A stretch of 64,000 bases of DNA from JAJEFO01 sp965214325 (lineage in GTDB: Bacteria; Pseudomonadota; Alphaproteobacteria; Rhodobacterales; Rhodobacteraceae). How positions within the stretch are numbered: position 1 is the stretch's first letter; every line of letters begins with the position of its first letter. The translations under genes were made by a program, and so were the position numbers. Location of the stretch: contig CBDCBG010000006.1 of NCBI GenBank assembly GCA_965214325.1, positions 3,162,001 to 3,226,000 of the forward strand, written 5' to 3'. Of this stretch, positions 52,780 through 61,197 are shown in pieces. Under the pieces are notes generated by a model. It was not told the origin of the DNA. It was given only the letters and a program-made list of their open reading frames with translations, and made no database searches.

Positions 52780-55238
52780 CAATGGCATTGACTTAAGGAA
52801 TCGGCGCTGTTGACTTAACGGGACGTGGAAGGTCCAGCAGCGGAAGGCGTGTATTCCGCTTGTCGTGCGTGGTTCAGCTGGCGGCGGCGACCTTCCCCTT
52901 TCGCGACCATTTGTTTCTGGGCTTGCGTGACATCCTCGGATAGCTGCGGTCGGGCCTTTCGCGCTGCCAGAGTGCGGCGACGTCGTCGACGATGCGCGAG
53001 ACGGTTTCGGCGAGGGCGTCGGCCTGGGCGAGCGCGAGGGCCTCGAAGTTGCGGAAGACCGCTGCTGCGGCGTTCTTGAAGTTCACCCTCTTCGGGTGTC
53101 CGTCCCCGGGCGCTGCGTTGATTTCCCCGTCGATCTCGTTGGTCATCAGGCGGGTGGCGGTGACCATGACGAAGCTGGCGTAGAGTTCCTGCAGGACGCC
53201 GCGCTCGTTTTCGGCGCGGAAGGACTCGACGGCCAGGAACCACTTGGCGGTCTTGTACATCTCTTCAAGACGCCAACGCGCCCGATAGATCGCGGCCAGG
53301 TCCTCGACGCGGAAGCCGTCGTCTTCCGTGAGCGTGGTGCCGAGGGCGAAGACCGTGTCGCCGGCGGCGTAGCGGACCAGCCTCAGCTTCAGCGGCCCGA
53401 ACGCGGCACCTGGGTGGCGGGCCTTCAGCCGGGCCAGCGCCTTGCCGTCGGGCCGGATCTCGACCGTCCTGTCGTCCAGCGAGCCGGCGAGGAAGGCGAC
53501 GGTCTCCGCGTTCGCATCCCGCTTGAGCCGGAACACGGCGTCCTGGCCCCGGACGACGTGGGCGAGAAGCATCTCGTAGGAGAAGTAGCCCCGGTCGTAG
53601 ACGACCACGTCCCCGGCGGACAGGGCCTTGAGGTGCCTGGCTGCGGCGCGGCGCTCGTTGGTGTCGGCGTGCAGTCCGAAGTCGAACGGCAGCCGCGGCT
53701 CCAGTTCGTAAAGGCAGCTGACCAGACCCTGCGGGTAGTGTGCATGCTTGCCCGGCGTCGCGTATCCGGCATCCACGAGCGGCCTCGGCAGGTTGATCTT
53801 GGCTCCGTCGACGCCGAAGACCCGCCGTCCCTTCCAGAGCGGGCGGTCAGGGGCCTCGGCCAGGATCTCCCGGTGAAGCTCCCTGAAGACCTCCGGGTCG
53901 ACCTTGGCGCGCGCCCGGGACATCGACGACGGCGTCACCGGGCGGTCCTGCGGCAGCGTCACGCCCATCCTGCGGGCGCTCTCCCAGATCTCGGCGAGGG
54001 CTGAGCCGTAACTGCGCCCCGTGCCGAACACGAGGCGGAGGACGAAGAGGACGACCAGGAAGGTGCCGATCAGTCGGCGGCGCACCCGCCACTCGCGGTC
54101 GTGGCGCTCGGACGTCCTGGCGGCGGCGGCGGCGACCGCGCTCCACATCCCGGCGGCCGTCCGCGCGCTTTCCGGAGCGCGGGCCGGCCTGCGTCTTGTC
54201 TCCTTCCTCTCGCCGCGCAGCGCGGCCCGGGCGTCCGTCTCCAGCTCGAGCACGTACACGTTCTTGGGTACGCTGCGGGAGGCCGTGGCGCCGATCTCCG
54301 TCCATCCCGCCGCGCGGTAGCAACTGCCCTCCTGCTCCTGCGGGTCGACGAACGTCTCCACAAGGAGCGGGTGCACACCCCAGCGCCGGTGCCAATCGTC
54401 GGCGACCCGTCGGGCCGCCAGCGACAGGGACCGGGAGGCAAGGTTCCTGACGCTGACCCATGGAAACACCAGGAACCGGCTGTTCCTGAGAAGGCGGGCG
54501 AGGCCCGCGTCGCGCTGCCGCCGGTCCCATCCGACCCACGCGTCGCGAACCGGCAGCGCGCCCGCGCTCTCGAACATCAGGCAGCCCAGGCGGCGGCCGT
54601 GAGCGTCGAGGATGAAATACGCGAGATGGCAGCCGATGGGCGACATGTAGCCGCGCGGATGGTACCGGTCCACGAGCTCGTTCCATTCCGCCAGATCCCG
54701 TCCGCCGGCGGCGATTTCCAGCGTGACCGGCTCCAGGGCCGGGAGCGGCGCGTTGATCGGCTCCCCGGGTTCGCCGGCCTCGGTGCGGGCGGGAGCGTTG
54801 CGCCGCCCGCCCGTCTCGCGCCGCTCCGGCAGGGTCAGGATGCCCAGCCTCTCCAGTTCCTCAAGAACCCGCAGGCAGAACTGCTCCCTGTAGGTTCCGG
54901 ACGGCGTGTGCCAGTTGAAGTTCTCGCACAGCGTGCGGGCAAGTTCCCGCCGGCTGTCGTTCGGGAACAGCTCGACCGTCTCCTTCATGAGCGCGATCTG
55001 CCTCCGCGTCAGGCGCTTGCCGAAAAAGGTGGTGGCTTCCAGGTTCTCGATGCGCGGATCCATCGTGGCCTCCCTCGGGACGGACGGACTGGGTCGATGC
55101 TATGATGAACCGATCCGCTCCATGAGTCAAGCCCGAACGAAAGATCCCCGCGCGAGCGCGGAAACGCCCAAAAAACATGGACTTTGAAAAGGCGCGAAAA
55201 TCAGGAAAATCTGATCGGGCCTAATTCAATGCCATTGG
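52780..55238 (-). mobile_element. IS4-type insertion sequence, copy C, inserted in copy B
   Basis: The ends CAATGGCATTGACTTAAGG and, inverted, CCAATGGCATTGAATTAGG are flanked by the 9-bp duplication CCCGCCGCG (52771-52779 and 55239-55247). It is 2459 bp and has its own intact transposase. Confidence 0.88.
52874..55063 (-). CDS. IS4-type transposase with N-terminal DUF4338 domain (729 aa)
   Basis: Residues 1-270 carry the DUF4338 pattern: RRELARTLCENFNWHTPSG, LAEWNELVDRYHPRGYMSPIGCHLAYFILD, LGCLMFESAG, WVGWDRRQRDAGLARLLRNSRFLVFPWV, NLASRSLSLAARRVADDW, PLLVETFVD and SCYRAAGW. Residues 340-729 are a DDE transposase with RRVFGVDGAKINLPRP, DVVVYDRGYFSYEMLLAH and YRARWRLEEMYKTAKWFLAVESF. This IS4 branch differs from the Tn5-like copies A and B, so the same N-terminal domain is attached to at least two transposase lineages here. 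The frame is intact and it looks functional. Confidence 0.85.
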   Translation of the reverse strand: MDPRIENLEATTFFGKRLTRRQIALMKETVELFPNDSRRELARTLCENFNWHTPSGTYREQFCLRVLEELERLGILTLPERRETGGRRNAPARTEAGEPGEPINAPLPALEPVTLEIAAGGRDLAEWNELVDRYHPRGYMSPIGCHLAYFILDAHGRRLGCLMFESAGALPVRDAWVGWDRRQRDAGLARLLRNSRFLVFPWVSVRNLASRSLSLAARRVADDWHRRWGVHPLLVETFVDPQEQEGSCYRAAGWTEIGATASRSVPKNVYVLELETDARAALRGERKETRRRPARAPESARTAAGMWSAVAAAAARTSERHDREWRVRRRLIGTFLVVLFVLRLVFGTGRSYGSALAEIWESARRMGVTLPQDRPVTPSSMSRARAKVDPEVFRELHREILAEAPDRPLWKGRRVFGVDGAKINLPRPLVDAGYATPGKHAHYPQGLVSCLYELEPRLPFDFGLHADTNERRAAARHLKALSAGDVVVYDRGYFSYEMLLAHVVRGQDAVFRLKRDANAETVAFLAGSLDDRTVEIRPDGKALARLKARHPGAAFGPLKLRLVRYAAGDTVFALGTTLTEDDGFRVEDLAAIYRARWRLEEMYKTAKWFLAVESFRAENERGVLQELYASFVMVTATRLMTNEIDGEINAAPGDGHPKRVNFKNAAAAVFRNFEALALAQADALAETVSRIVDDVAALWQRERPDRSYPRMSRKPRNKWSRKGKVAAAS

Positions 55239-55351
55239 CCCGCCGCGCGGTAGCTCTGGCCCGTGCGCTCCGGTCCGACGTAGCTGTACGCAAGCTCCGG
55301 GCGGACACCGTAGCGCCCCTCCCAGTCGTCCGCAACGCGGGCGTGGAACAG

Positions 55352-57109
55352 GGGTGCACGCCAATTTTTTGGGTCAGGCTGCGGCGATCCGTTGAGCCTT
55401 CCAGAAAGCGAACTCTTCCCACCCTGAGTTTTCCCAGCAACTTTTCAGTGCCAGCAGTGCGTTCGCGCCCCGCTTCGACCATTTGCATCCCGACCTCTTG
55501 AAGCGGGTGACGACAATCTGCTTGCAGCTGCTCTCGATCTGGCCGCTTCCAATCTGCATGCCGCGCGCCCGGTATTCGTCGTAGCGCATCCTCCCCTTGT
55601 TCGAATCGAAATAGTCAATGCACTTCGCCACCGCTTTCCCTCGACCGCGGTGCGGTCGCAGGTCCGCCATGACGCGGCCAACTTTCCCGTCCAGCAGCTG
55701 GGCCTTGATTCCCGCCAGGCGCGCCTTGCGCGCGAACTCGCATCCGACCAGCACCTTGAGGGCTTCGGATGCGTATTCGAGCGCGTGGAACACATCCAGG
55801 ATGCAGGTCTTCCGCATGCCTGCAAGCAGTTCGTCGGCCACGTTGGTGATCCAGGCCGCGCCGTCGGAGATGAGGACCACCTCCTTGGCATTGTAGACGC
55901 CGTCCCGGCAAAGCTGCCGGTCAAGCCGGCCGGCGAACTCCGATGCCCGGCTGACGCCGCCGACCGAAGCGGCGCTGTCGATCAGGGCGCTCACCGTGTC
56001 GCTGCCCTCGTCCTTCGTCGGCTCGCCGGTCTTCGGGCTCGCGCCCTCGGCAGTGAAGGTGACAATCACCTTCGCCTCCCTGGTCTTCGCCGAGCCGTCC
56101 TCCTGCCTGCCCTTCACGCCCTCCGTCTCGCTCCGGCGCATCGGGACGCCGGTGCCGTCGGCCTCGACATAGACCCGGTCCGCGGCAGGCCCTCCCTCCT
56201 CGACGACATCCCGCTCAAACCGCTGCGCTTCCTCGCCGAGCTCCAGGGTCCATCGTCGCAGCGTCGTCGCGGGAACCTTCACCCCGGCCAGGTTGCGCAG
56301 CTTGCGGGACGCCTCCTCGAAGCTGTCCGAGACCACGGCGTCGGCCACGATGCTCGCCGCGCCAGGCGTGGCCGTCTGCCCCTCCAGCCCGAGGGCGCGG
56401 TCCAGGGGGAAGAAGCCGGAACCGCAGTCCCGGCAGCGGCAATACGTCCGCTCGACCTCCACGGGTCCCAGACGCGAGGCAAAGGACTTGCCGGCCTTCT
56501 GGTGCCGTTCCATCGGCTTGCCGCATTCCGGGCAGTCGGGCGTCGGAAGCTCCGCGTCGACCCGCTCAAGCAGCGACTTGTACATTGCAGCGCCGCTGGA
56601 ATGCGTCACGTCCCGGATCGCGATCTCGATGCCGTCGAGGTCCGCGACCTCCTTGCCGCCCAGATCGCTCTCCAACTTCGGGGCCAGGTCCGCGAAGCCC
56701 GAATGCGCCGCCGCCTCGAACGCGGCCATGGATGACGCAGCCTGCCCGGCGGACGGAACGTCGCGGCTCCGGACTTCGCCGCCCTCAAGCCAGTACTCCG
56801 TGGAAACGCCGCCACTCTCGCAAACGATCCGGTGTTTCCCCGAACCCTTCCGGGCCAGATCCTTCAGGGATGCCGCCACATCCGGATCATGGGACCCCGG
56901 CTCATTGTCACTGCCGCACATGAATCGTTTCTCCTGCTCTCCTCTTCCCGGTCACGCGGCGCCGACCGGTTGATCCGGTCATTGTCGGCCGCGCAGGGAT
57001 CGAGCCCGGAAGAACATGGAAGCAGGAAAGCTTCAACCCTCCGCGCGACCCGCCGAACTCTCGCAAGGAAGAAAGGAATCAGGTCAACCCCAAAAATTGG
57101 CGTGCACCC
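55352..57109 (-). mobile_element. ISKra4-family insertion sequence, copy C
   Basis: The termini GGGTGCACGCCAATTTTTTG and, inverted, GGGTGCACGCCAATTTTTGG are flanked by the perfect 9-bp duplication GTGGAACAG (55343-55351 and 57110-57118). It is 1758 bp and inserted within IS4 copy B. Confidence 0.93.
55374..56921 (-). CDS. ISKra4-family transposase (515 aa), distinct subtype
   Basis: It has the ISKra4 layout: YWLEGGEVRSRD near the N-terminus, zinc-ribbon cysteines CPECGKPMERH and CRCRDCGSGFFPLDRALGLEG, the core VEADGTGVPMRRSE, REAKVIVTFTAEG, VVLISDGAAWITN and TCILDVFHALEYASEALKVL, and the late GMQIGSGQIESSCKQIVVTRFKRSGCKWSKRGANAL. It differs at many positions from the 521-residue protein at 19088, so it is a separate subtype. 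Intact. Confidence 0.9.
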   Translation of the reverse strand: MCGSDNEPGSHDPDVAASLKDLARKGSGKHRIVCESGGVSTEYWLEGGEVRSRDVPSAGQAASSMAAFEAAAHSGFADLAPKLESDLGGKEVADLDGIEIAIRDVTHSSGAAMYKSLLERVDAELPTPDCPECGKPMERHQKAGKSFASRLGPVEVERTYCRCRDCGSGFFPLDRALGLEGQTATPGAASIVADAVVSDSFEEASRKLRNLAGVKVPATTLRRWTLELGEEAQRFERDVVEEGGPAADRVYVEADGTGVPMRRSETEGVKGRQEDGSAKTREAKVIVTFTAEGASPKTGEPTKDEGSDTVSALIDSAASVGGVSRASEFAGRLDRQLCRDGVYNAKEVVLISDGAAWITNVADELLAGMRKTCILDVFHALEYASEALKVLVGCEFARKARLAGIKAQLLDGKVGRVMADLRPHRGRGKAVAKCIDYFDSNKGRMRYDEYRARGMQIGSGQIESSCKQIVVTRFKRSGCKWSKRGANALLALKSCWENSGWEEFAFWKAQRIAAA

Positions 57110-58084
57110 GTGGAACAGCGACAGCGCCACGGACGCAAGCCCGTGGACGCGGACGCCGGGAAGCAGAAGCAACCTGTCGTTGTTGACCACGCGCCCGATG
57201 TTGGCGGCCCGCGCCGCCTGCGACCAGCCGATGTGGAGGTCGCGCGCCTTGTGGTGCCAGGACGCGGCGCCGACCGTCAGGCCGCCGAGGACGCCGTGCG
57301 CGGTCGAGCGGATCCAGTAGCGGATGCGCCCGCCGGGACAGGCCGCGTCGCCCTCGGGATGGTGCGACGCCATCTTCGAGCGCGCCAGCGCCTTGTCATC
57401 CTCGGCCACCGGAACCACGCTGATCTCGCCGAGATCGTCGAGACCGCACGACAGGTGCATGTCGGGATAACCCGGCGACGGGGCCATCGAACCCGACGTC
57501 ACCCCGCCCATCGGACGAGCCTCCGGAAGAGGCAGGCCGAGCGCCGAGGACAGCTTCGGAAGCGCGGCCCGGGCCGAGGCGAGGCACGGCTCCCCCTTCG
57601 CGTTCCGCCAGTCCTCGCGCTCGCACAGCTCACGTGCCAGAAAGGTCCGCGTGCAGTCCCCGGCCCCAAGCCGGGCCTTCAGCCAGTCAACCGTCTCGGT
57701 GCCGTAGTGTCGGAGGCCGATCCTCATGGAACCGGACATACGGCTTCAAATGCATCGAGCCAACAGTGTCCAGTTGAAAGGCCCGGAGCGCTGTCATGCC
57801 GCGGCTGAGTTCGCCTTCCATCAGGTGCGCGATGGCACGCAGGCGTCGGGACTGTCGTGAATCATTGCACTTGCGCGCCAGGGCTCTAATGTCATCGACT
57901 GTGTGGTCGGTGTTCGTGATCGCGATGCCTGCGGGCATGTCTTCCTCCATGTGAGATTTCAGCACCCACAATATGGAGCAGGATGGCATCGGCCGCACAC
58001 AGTTTGTCGCATCGCACCACAACATGATGTTCCTTATTTGTTCGTGAGTCATTACTTTCTTGAATTGGTATAAGGACCGGACCC

Positions 58085-58570
58085 GTGGCCCTCACCGTCG
58101 ACGTCATTCCCAACCGCTCGTCCTCGCCGACAACCCTCCTCCGCGAGGCATGGCGCGAGGGGAAGCGCATCCGCAGGAGAACCGTCGCCAACCTCTCGAA
58201 GATGCCGCCCGCCCCCGACGGCGGGGCGGTGTTCCCGTCGCTCGACGCGGCCGTCACGATCCGCCGGTCGCGCCCCCACGGCCAAGTCGCGGCCGTGCTG
58301 GGAACGCTCCGGTCGCTTGGCATTGTCCGCGTCCTCGGCCGGAAGGCGGAGCGCATGCGGGACCTCGCCGTGGCGGCGGTCGTCGACCCCGCCTCCAGGC
58401 TCGCCGCCTCCAGGGCGCTGGATCCCTAGACCGCGTCGACGAGCCTCGGAACCCTGCTCAAGCTCGGCCCGTCAACGGCAACGAGATGCTGGACATGCTC
58501 GACTGGCTTCTGCAGCGCCAGCCGTGGATCGAGAGGAGCTTGGCCAACCGGCACCTGAAGGGCGGGAACA
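58085..58570 (+). pseudogene. Remnant of an IS1634-like transposase gene (N-terminal part)
   Basis: From GTG 58085 the frame reads MALTVDVIPNRSSSPTTLLREAWREGKRIRRRTVANLSKMP, aligned with MALNIESVPNQAGKPAILLRQAWREGKRVRKRTVANLSKFP of the other copies, but clearly diverged. A TAG stop at 58427-58429 and a frameshift near 58470 break it; NGNEMLDMLDWLLQRQPWIERSLANRHLKG is readable beyond. Similarity ends near 58570. IS630 copy B inserted just upstream of its start. It is an older, different IS1634 lineage. Confidence 0.8.
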
Positions 58571-58783
58571 CTGCGCCTTGCGGCCCGCCGGACGCGTTGA
58601 GCGGTTGGGGTGCGGCCCGGTTCCGCTTCCCTGTCCAGGAGGTGCGGGACGTCCGCGCCGGTCGCACCCGAACGTTGCTCCTCCGTTGCTCGCCGATCTT
58701 CCATGTGATGGATCGGCATGGGCGCAACATTCGGTTCCCGCAACTTGCGTGTCCGGACCCGGACCGGCGCCGCCGCCCGCGCG
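58571..58783. other. No recognised feature
   Basis: This 213-base stretch follows the IS1634-like remnant and ends at the creatinase stop. I see no gene in it. Confidence 0.3.
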
Positions 58784-59998
58784 TCAGGTTCCGATGACGT
58801 TGTGGTCTGGCCCGTATGGAAAGCCGGTGATGCTGGTTGCGCCGTCCTCGCCGACCACAAGGATGTCATGTTCGCGATACCCGCCAGCGCCCGGCCGACC
58901 TTCGGGAATCAGCAGCATGGGTTCCATGGAGATCACCATGCCCGGCGCCAGGGCCGTATCGATGTCCTCGCGAAGCTCCAGTCCCGCCTCGCGCCCGTAG
59001 TAGTGGCTGAGCACGCCAAAGGAGTGGCCGTATCCGAATGACCTGTATCGCAGGAGCCCTTCGCCTTCGAAGAACCTGTTGAGCTCTGCGCAAATTCCCG
59101 AGCACGTCGCACCCGGCCTGATGAGCGAGAGACCGAGTTCGTGCGCCGCGACGTTGGCTTGCCAGACCCGCAGCGTTTCGGTGTCGGGTTCCCCGAGAAA
59201 GAGCGAGCGTTCGAGTGCGGCGTAGTATCCGCTGATCATCGGGAACGCGTTGAGGTTCAGGAGGTCGCCGGCTTCAAGCTGCCGGCCGGTGACAGGGTTG
59301 TGCGCGCCATCAGTGTTGATGCCGGACTGGAACCAGACCCAGGTGTCGCGGTATTCCGAGTCCGGGCGCGCGTCGGCGATCGCGGCTTCCATCGCGTCGC
59401 GCCCGGCCATGGCGACATCGATTTCGCGGACGCCCGCGCGGATCGCCTCCTTGATCGCCCAGCCTCCGATGTCCGCAATGCGGGCCCCAGCCTTGATGAG
59501 CTCGATTTCTGCGGGTGACTTGACCATCCGGAGCCGCATCGTGTCCGGCGCGACATCGACCAGTTCGTCGACATCCAGCATTTCGCGGCACGTCCGTTCG
59601 GCGGCAAGAGTCAGGTGATCCGCCTCGATGCCGAGCCGCACGGGCGTGCCGACGAGGGATTGCACCGCGCGCCAGTAGTTGTCGCGCTTCCAGTCCGTGT
59701 AGACGAGGTTGTCCATGATCGAGCGTCGCCAAGGTTGGCCGGCGTCGATGCTGGCCGAGACTGTCGTGCAGCGATCCCGGGTCACGACGCAGCCGTAGGG
59801 ACGACCGAAGGCGCAATGAAGAAAGCCGGAGTAATAGGCGATGTTGTGCATCGACGAGAGCAGAACGACCGGAATGTCCCTGTGGTCCATGACAGCGCGG
59901 AGCCCTTCCAGGCGTGCCGCGTACTCCTCGGGGGCAAAGGGCGGCTTGGCCTTTTGGCCGTTTTCGAAAACAAGGAAGTCGGGGCGCGTGTCAGCCAT
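58784..59998 (-). CDS. Creatinase (creatine amidinohydrolase)
   Basis: Creatinase hydrolyses creatine to sarcosine and urea and has the pita-bread fold of M24 peptidases without metal dependence. The 404-residue product fits the family length. It shows FENGQKAKPPFAPEEYAARLEGLR, SSMHNIAYYSGFLHCAFGRPYGCVVT, NLVYTDWKRDNYWRAV, DTWVWFQSGINTDGAHNPVTGR with the catalytic histidine, RSFGYGHSFGVLSHYYGREAGLELREDIDT and PGMVISMEPMLLIPEG. I start it at ATG 59998 (MADTRPDFL), preceded by GGAG; the frame is open to 60148. No creatininase or sarcosine oxidase gene is adjacent, so the pathway is incomplete in this window. Confidence 0.92.
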   Translation of the reverse strand: MADTRPDFLVFENGQKAKPPFAPEEYAARLEGLRAVMDHRDIPVVLLSSMHNIAYYSGFLHCAFGRPYGCVVTRDRCTTVSASIDAGQPWRRSIMDNLVYTDWKRDNYWRAVQSLVGTPVRLGIEADHLTLAAERTCREMLDVDELVDVAPDTMRLRMVKSPAEIELIKAGARIADIGGWAIKEAIRAGVREIDVAMAGRDAMEAAIADARPDSEYRDTWVWFQSGINTDGAHNPVTGRQLEAGDLLNLNAFPMISGYYAALERSLFLGEPDTETLRVWQANVAAHELGLSLIRPGATCSGICAELNRFFEGEGLLRYRSFGYGHSFGVLSHYYGREAGLELREDIDTALAPGMVISMEPMLLIPEGRPGAGGYREHDILVVGEDGATSITGFPYGPDHNVIGT

Positions 59999-60223
59999 GG
60001 CGGTCTCCATTCTGGCCATCGCCACGGCGTACAGGGCCATGATCTCCCGGAACCGGACCACTGCCGGGGCGGCGACGCCGTCGCTGCAGGCAATCGTCAC
60101 AATAGGTCCACGCGGCTCGGCAGACAATGCTTCTGTGGCCTCAGCCAAGAACCGTGCAGACTCCCCTTGTCGGGACGCCGCGACGGGGATCGATTCCCCT
60201 GGCCGTCTCGCAACCGAATCCCG

Positions 60224-61090
60224 CTACCGCTCCCGGACGTGAGGGTCGCGCGCTTCGCGGAATTCCGCCCGGAACGCCGTAGCCGTCAGAGACACATGAG
60301 CTTCAAGTGGCGGGCGAATCTCGAATGCCTTCGGTTCGCGGGAGAAGTTCCAGAGCCGGAACAGGCACCATTCGGAGAAGCGCTCTTGCGACACGGCAAT
60401 CTCGTTGCGGGAGATGAGGAAGGGCGTTCGTTCCCATCCGTTGGTCGTCTTCACCTCGATCAGGCGTGATCGTCCATCCAGCCCGAAGCTCGAGATGTCG
60501 TAGCCCGCACCGTCGCCGTCCTCCTTCGAGACCCACCGCACCTTGCGGGCGAGGTCGTCCCGCCCCGCGCCTGTCAGGGCAGCCCGTTCGTGCGCCAGGG
60601 CCCGCTCCTCTCCGGCGCGGCCGAGCCTTCGATTGCGTTCGTCTCGGCCCGCGACATCGAATTTTTTTGCGGTTCGAATCATCTTCCCGAGACCTTCGGG
60701 CGGTGGCCCGTTCGACAAGGTGGGCGGCGGCCCGACCGGAATTTCCAAGGACGCGGGCGTTCCGAACGCGGGACGGCTCGCGGGACTTCTGGCGATCCAG
60801 TCCGGGTTCCGGTCGAGCCACCGCATGACGGCGTTGGCCAGTGCTCCCTGGTAGTTCTTGCGCGGCTTGTAGCCGCGAATCCAGTCCTCGCCGAGATCCC
60901 TGAGAGCGGCGCTGGTGTTCTGGCGCTTGTACTCGATCGAGCTCTCGGAGCGGCTTTGCAGGAGTGGCATCAATGCGCGCCTGTGCTCCGCCTTTCTGCA
61001 ATCCCGCCCAGCGACGTCCTTGGCCAGCATCGCGAAGTAGTCCGCGACGATCAGGTCGTTTTCCTCGTCTGTCCATGGCCTGCCCGACAT
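60224..61090 (-). CDS. DUF3883 nuclease-like protein
   Basis: The 288-residue protein has an N-terminal helical region (MSGRPWTDEENDLIVADYFAMLAKD, with SSIEYKRQNTSAALRDLGEDWIRGYKP) and a C-terminal DUF3883 domain (residues 155-280). The domain shows GRAGEERALAHER, VRWVSKEDGDGAGYDISSF, RLIEVKTTNGWERTPFLISRNE and WCLFRLWNF. The spaced aspartate in GYDI and the IEVKTT strand fit a PD-(D/E)xK nuclease core. Such proteins often accompany restriction or defence genes, but none is next to it. The ORF runs from ATG 61090. Confidence 0.82.
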   Translation of the reverse strand: MSGRPWTDEENDLIVADYFAMLAKDVAGRDCRKAEHRRALMPLLQSRSESSIEYKRQNTSAALRDLGEDWIRGYKPRKNYQGALANAVMRWLDRNPDWIARSPASRPAFGTPASLEIPVGPPPTLSNGPPPEGLGKMIRTAKKFDVAGRDERNRRLGRAGEERALAHERAALTGAGRDDLARKVRWVSKEDGDGAGYDISSFGLDGRSRLIEVKTTNGWERTPFLISRNEIAVSQERFSEWCLFRLWNFSREPKAFEIRPPLEAHVSLTATAFRAEFREARDPHVRER

Positions 61091-61197
61091 CCCGCCAGGC
61101 TATCGGCCATTGGCAAGCTTGTCATCAGAATCCGTGACGCGACGTGCGCTCCTGGGACGCGCCGGATTCTGCCGTTCGGTGCCGCGTTGCCTGACTG

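Larger units (their letters stand above)
51201..57739 (-). pseudogene. IS4-family DUF4338-fused transposase split by two insertions
   Basis: Three pieces, 57739-57110, 55342-55239 and 52770-51201, join to 2304 bases, exactly 768 codons in frame. The N-terminal part has the DUF4338 pattern: RTFLARELCEREDW, ASHHPEGD, GGRIRYWIR, LGGLTVGAAS, HIGWSQAARAANIGRVVNNDRLLLL, then RVADDWEGRYGVRPELAYSYVG and SYRAAGW across the junctions. The DDE part shows VQDTTMLNHSG, VVNVCDREGDMWA and HERRWLIEEWFAAVKTGTRIKD. It is a relative, not a close copy, of the 27 kb transposase. Confidence 0.88.
51198..57780 (-). mobile_element. IS4-family insertion sequence with DUF4338-fused transposase, copy B, nested
   Basis: The ends CTTTCAATGTAACACTGTTG and, inverted, CTTTCAACTGGACACTGTTG are imperfect repeats. 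They are flanked by the 9-bp duplication GCCCGGAGC at 51189-51197 and 57781-57789. It contains IS4-type copy C and ISKra4 copy C; subtracting them leaves about 2348 bp, against 2353 for copy A. Confidence 0.9.
47760..57938 (-). pseudogene. IS630-family transposase split by two insertions
   Basis: Three pieces make up the gene: residues 1-53 from 57938 (MPAGIAITNTDHTVDD) to 57781, the central piece 51188-50269, and the last codons 47779-47760. Joined with one copy of each duplication they total 1098 bases, the same as copy A, and stay in frame. The DDE blocks WYEDEARIG, LVVLDGAGWH and PPYSPELNPVE are all intact. Compared with copy A there are a handful of substitutions (for example VWALRGSRPRVPRDHRYGHCC). 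Confidence 0.88.
47743..58068 (-). mobile_element. IS630-family insertion sequence, copy B, with nested insertions (10.3 kb)
   Basis: The ends match copy A and are flanked by TA at 47741-47742 and 58069-58070. It contains the 2.5 kb IS copy B and IS4 copy B. Subtracting those and their duplications leaves 1245 bp, exactly the length of copy A. Confidence 0.92.
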
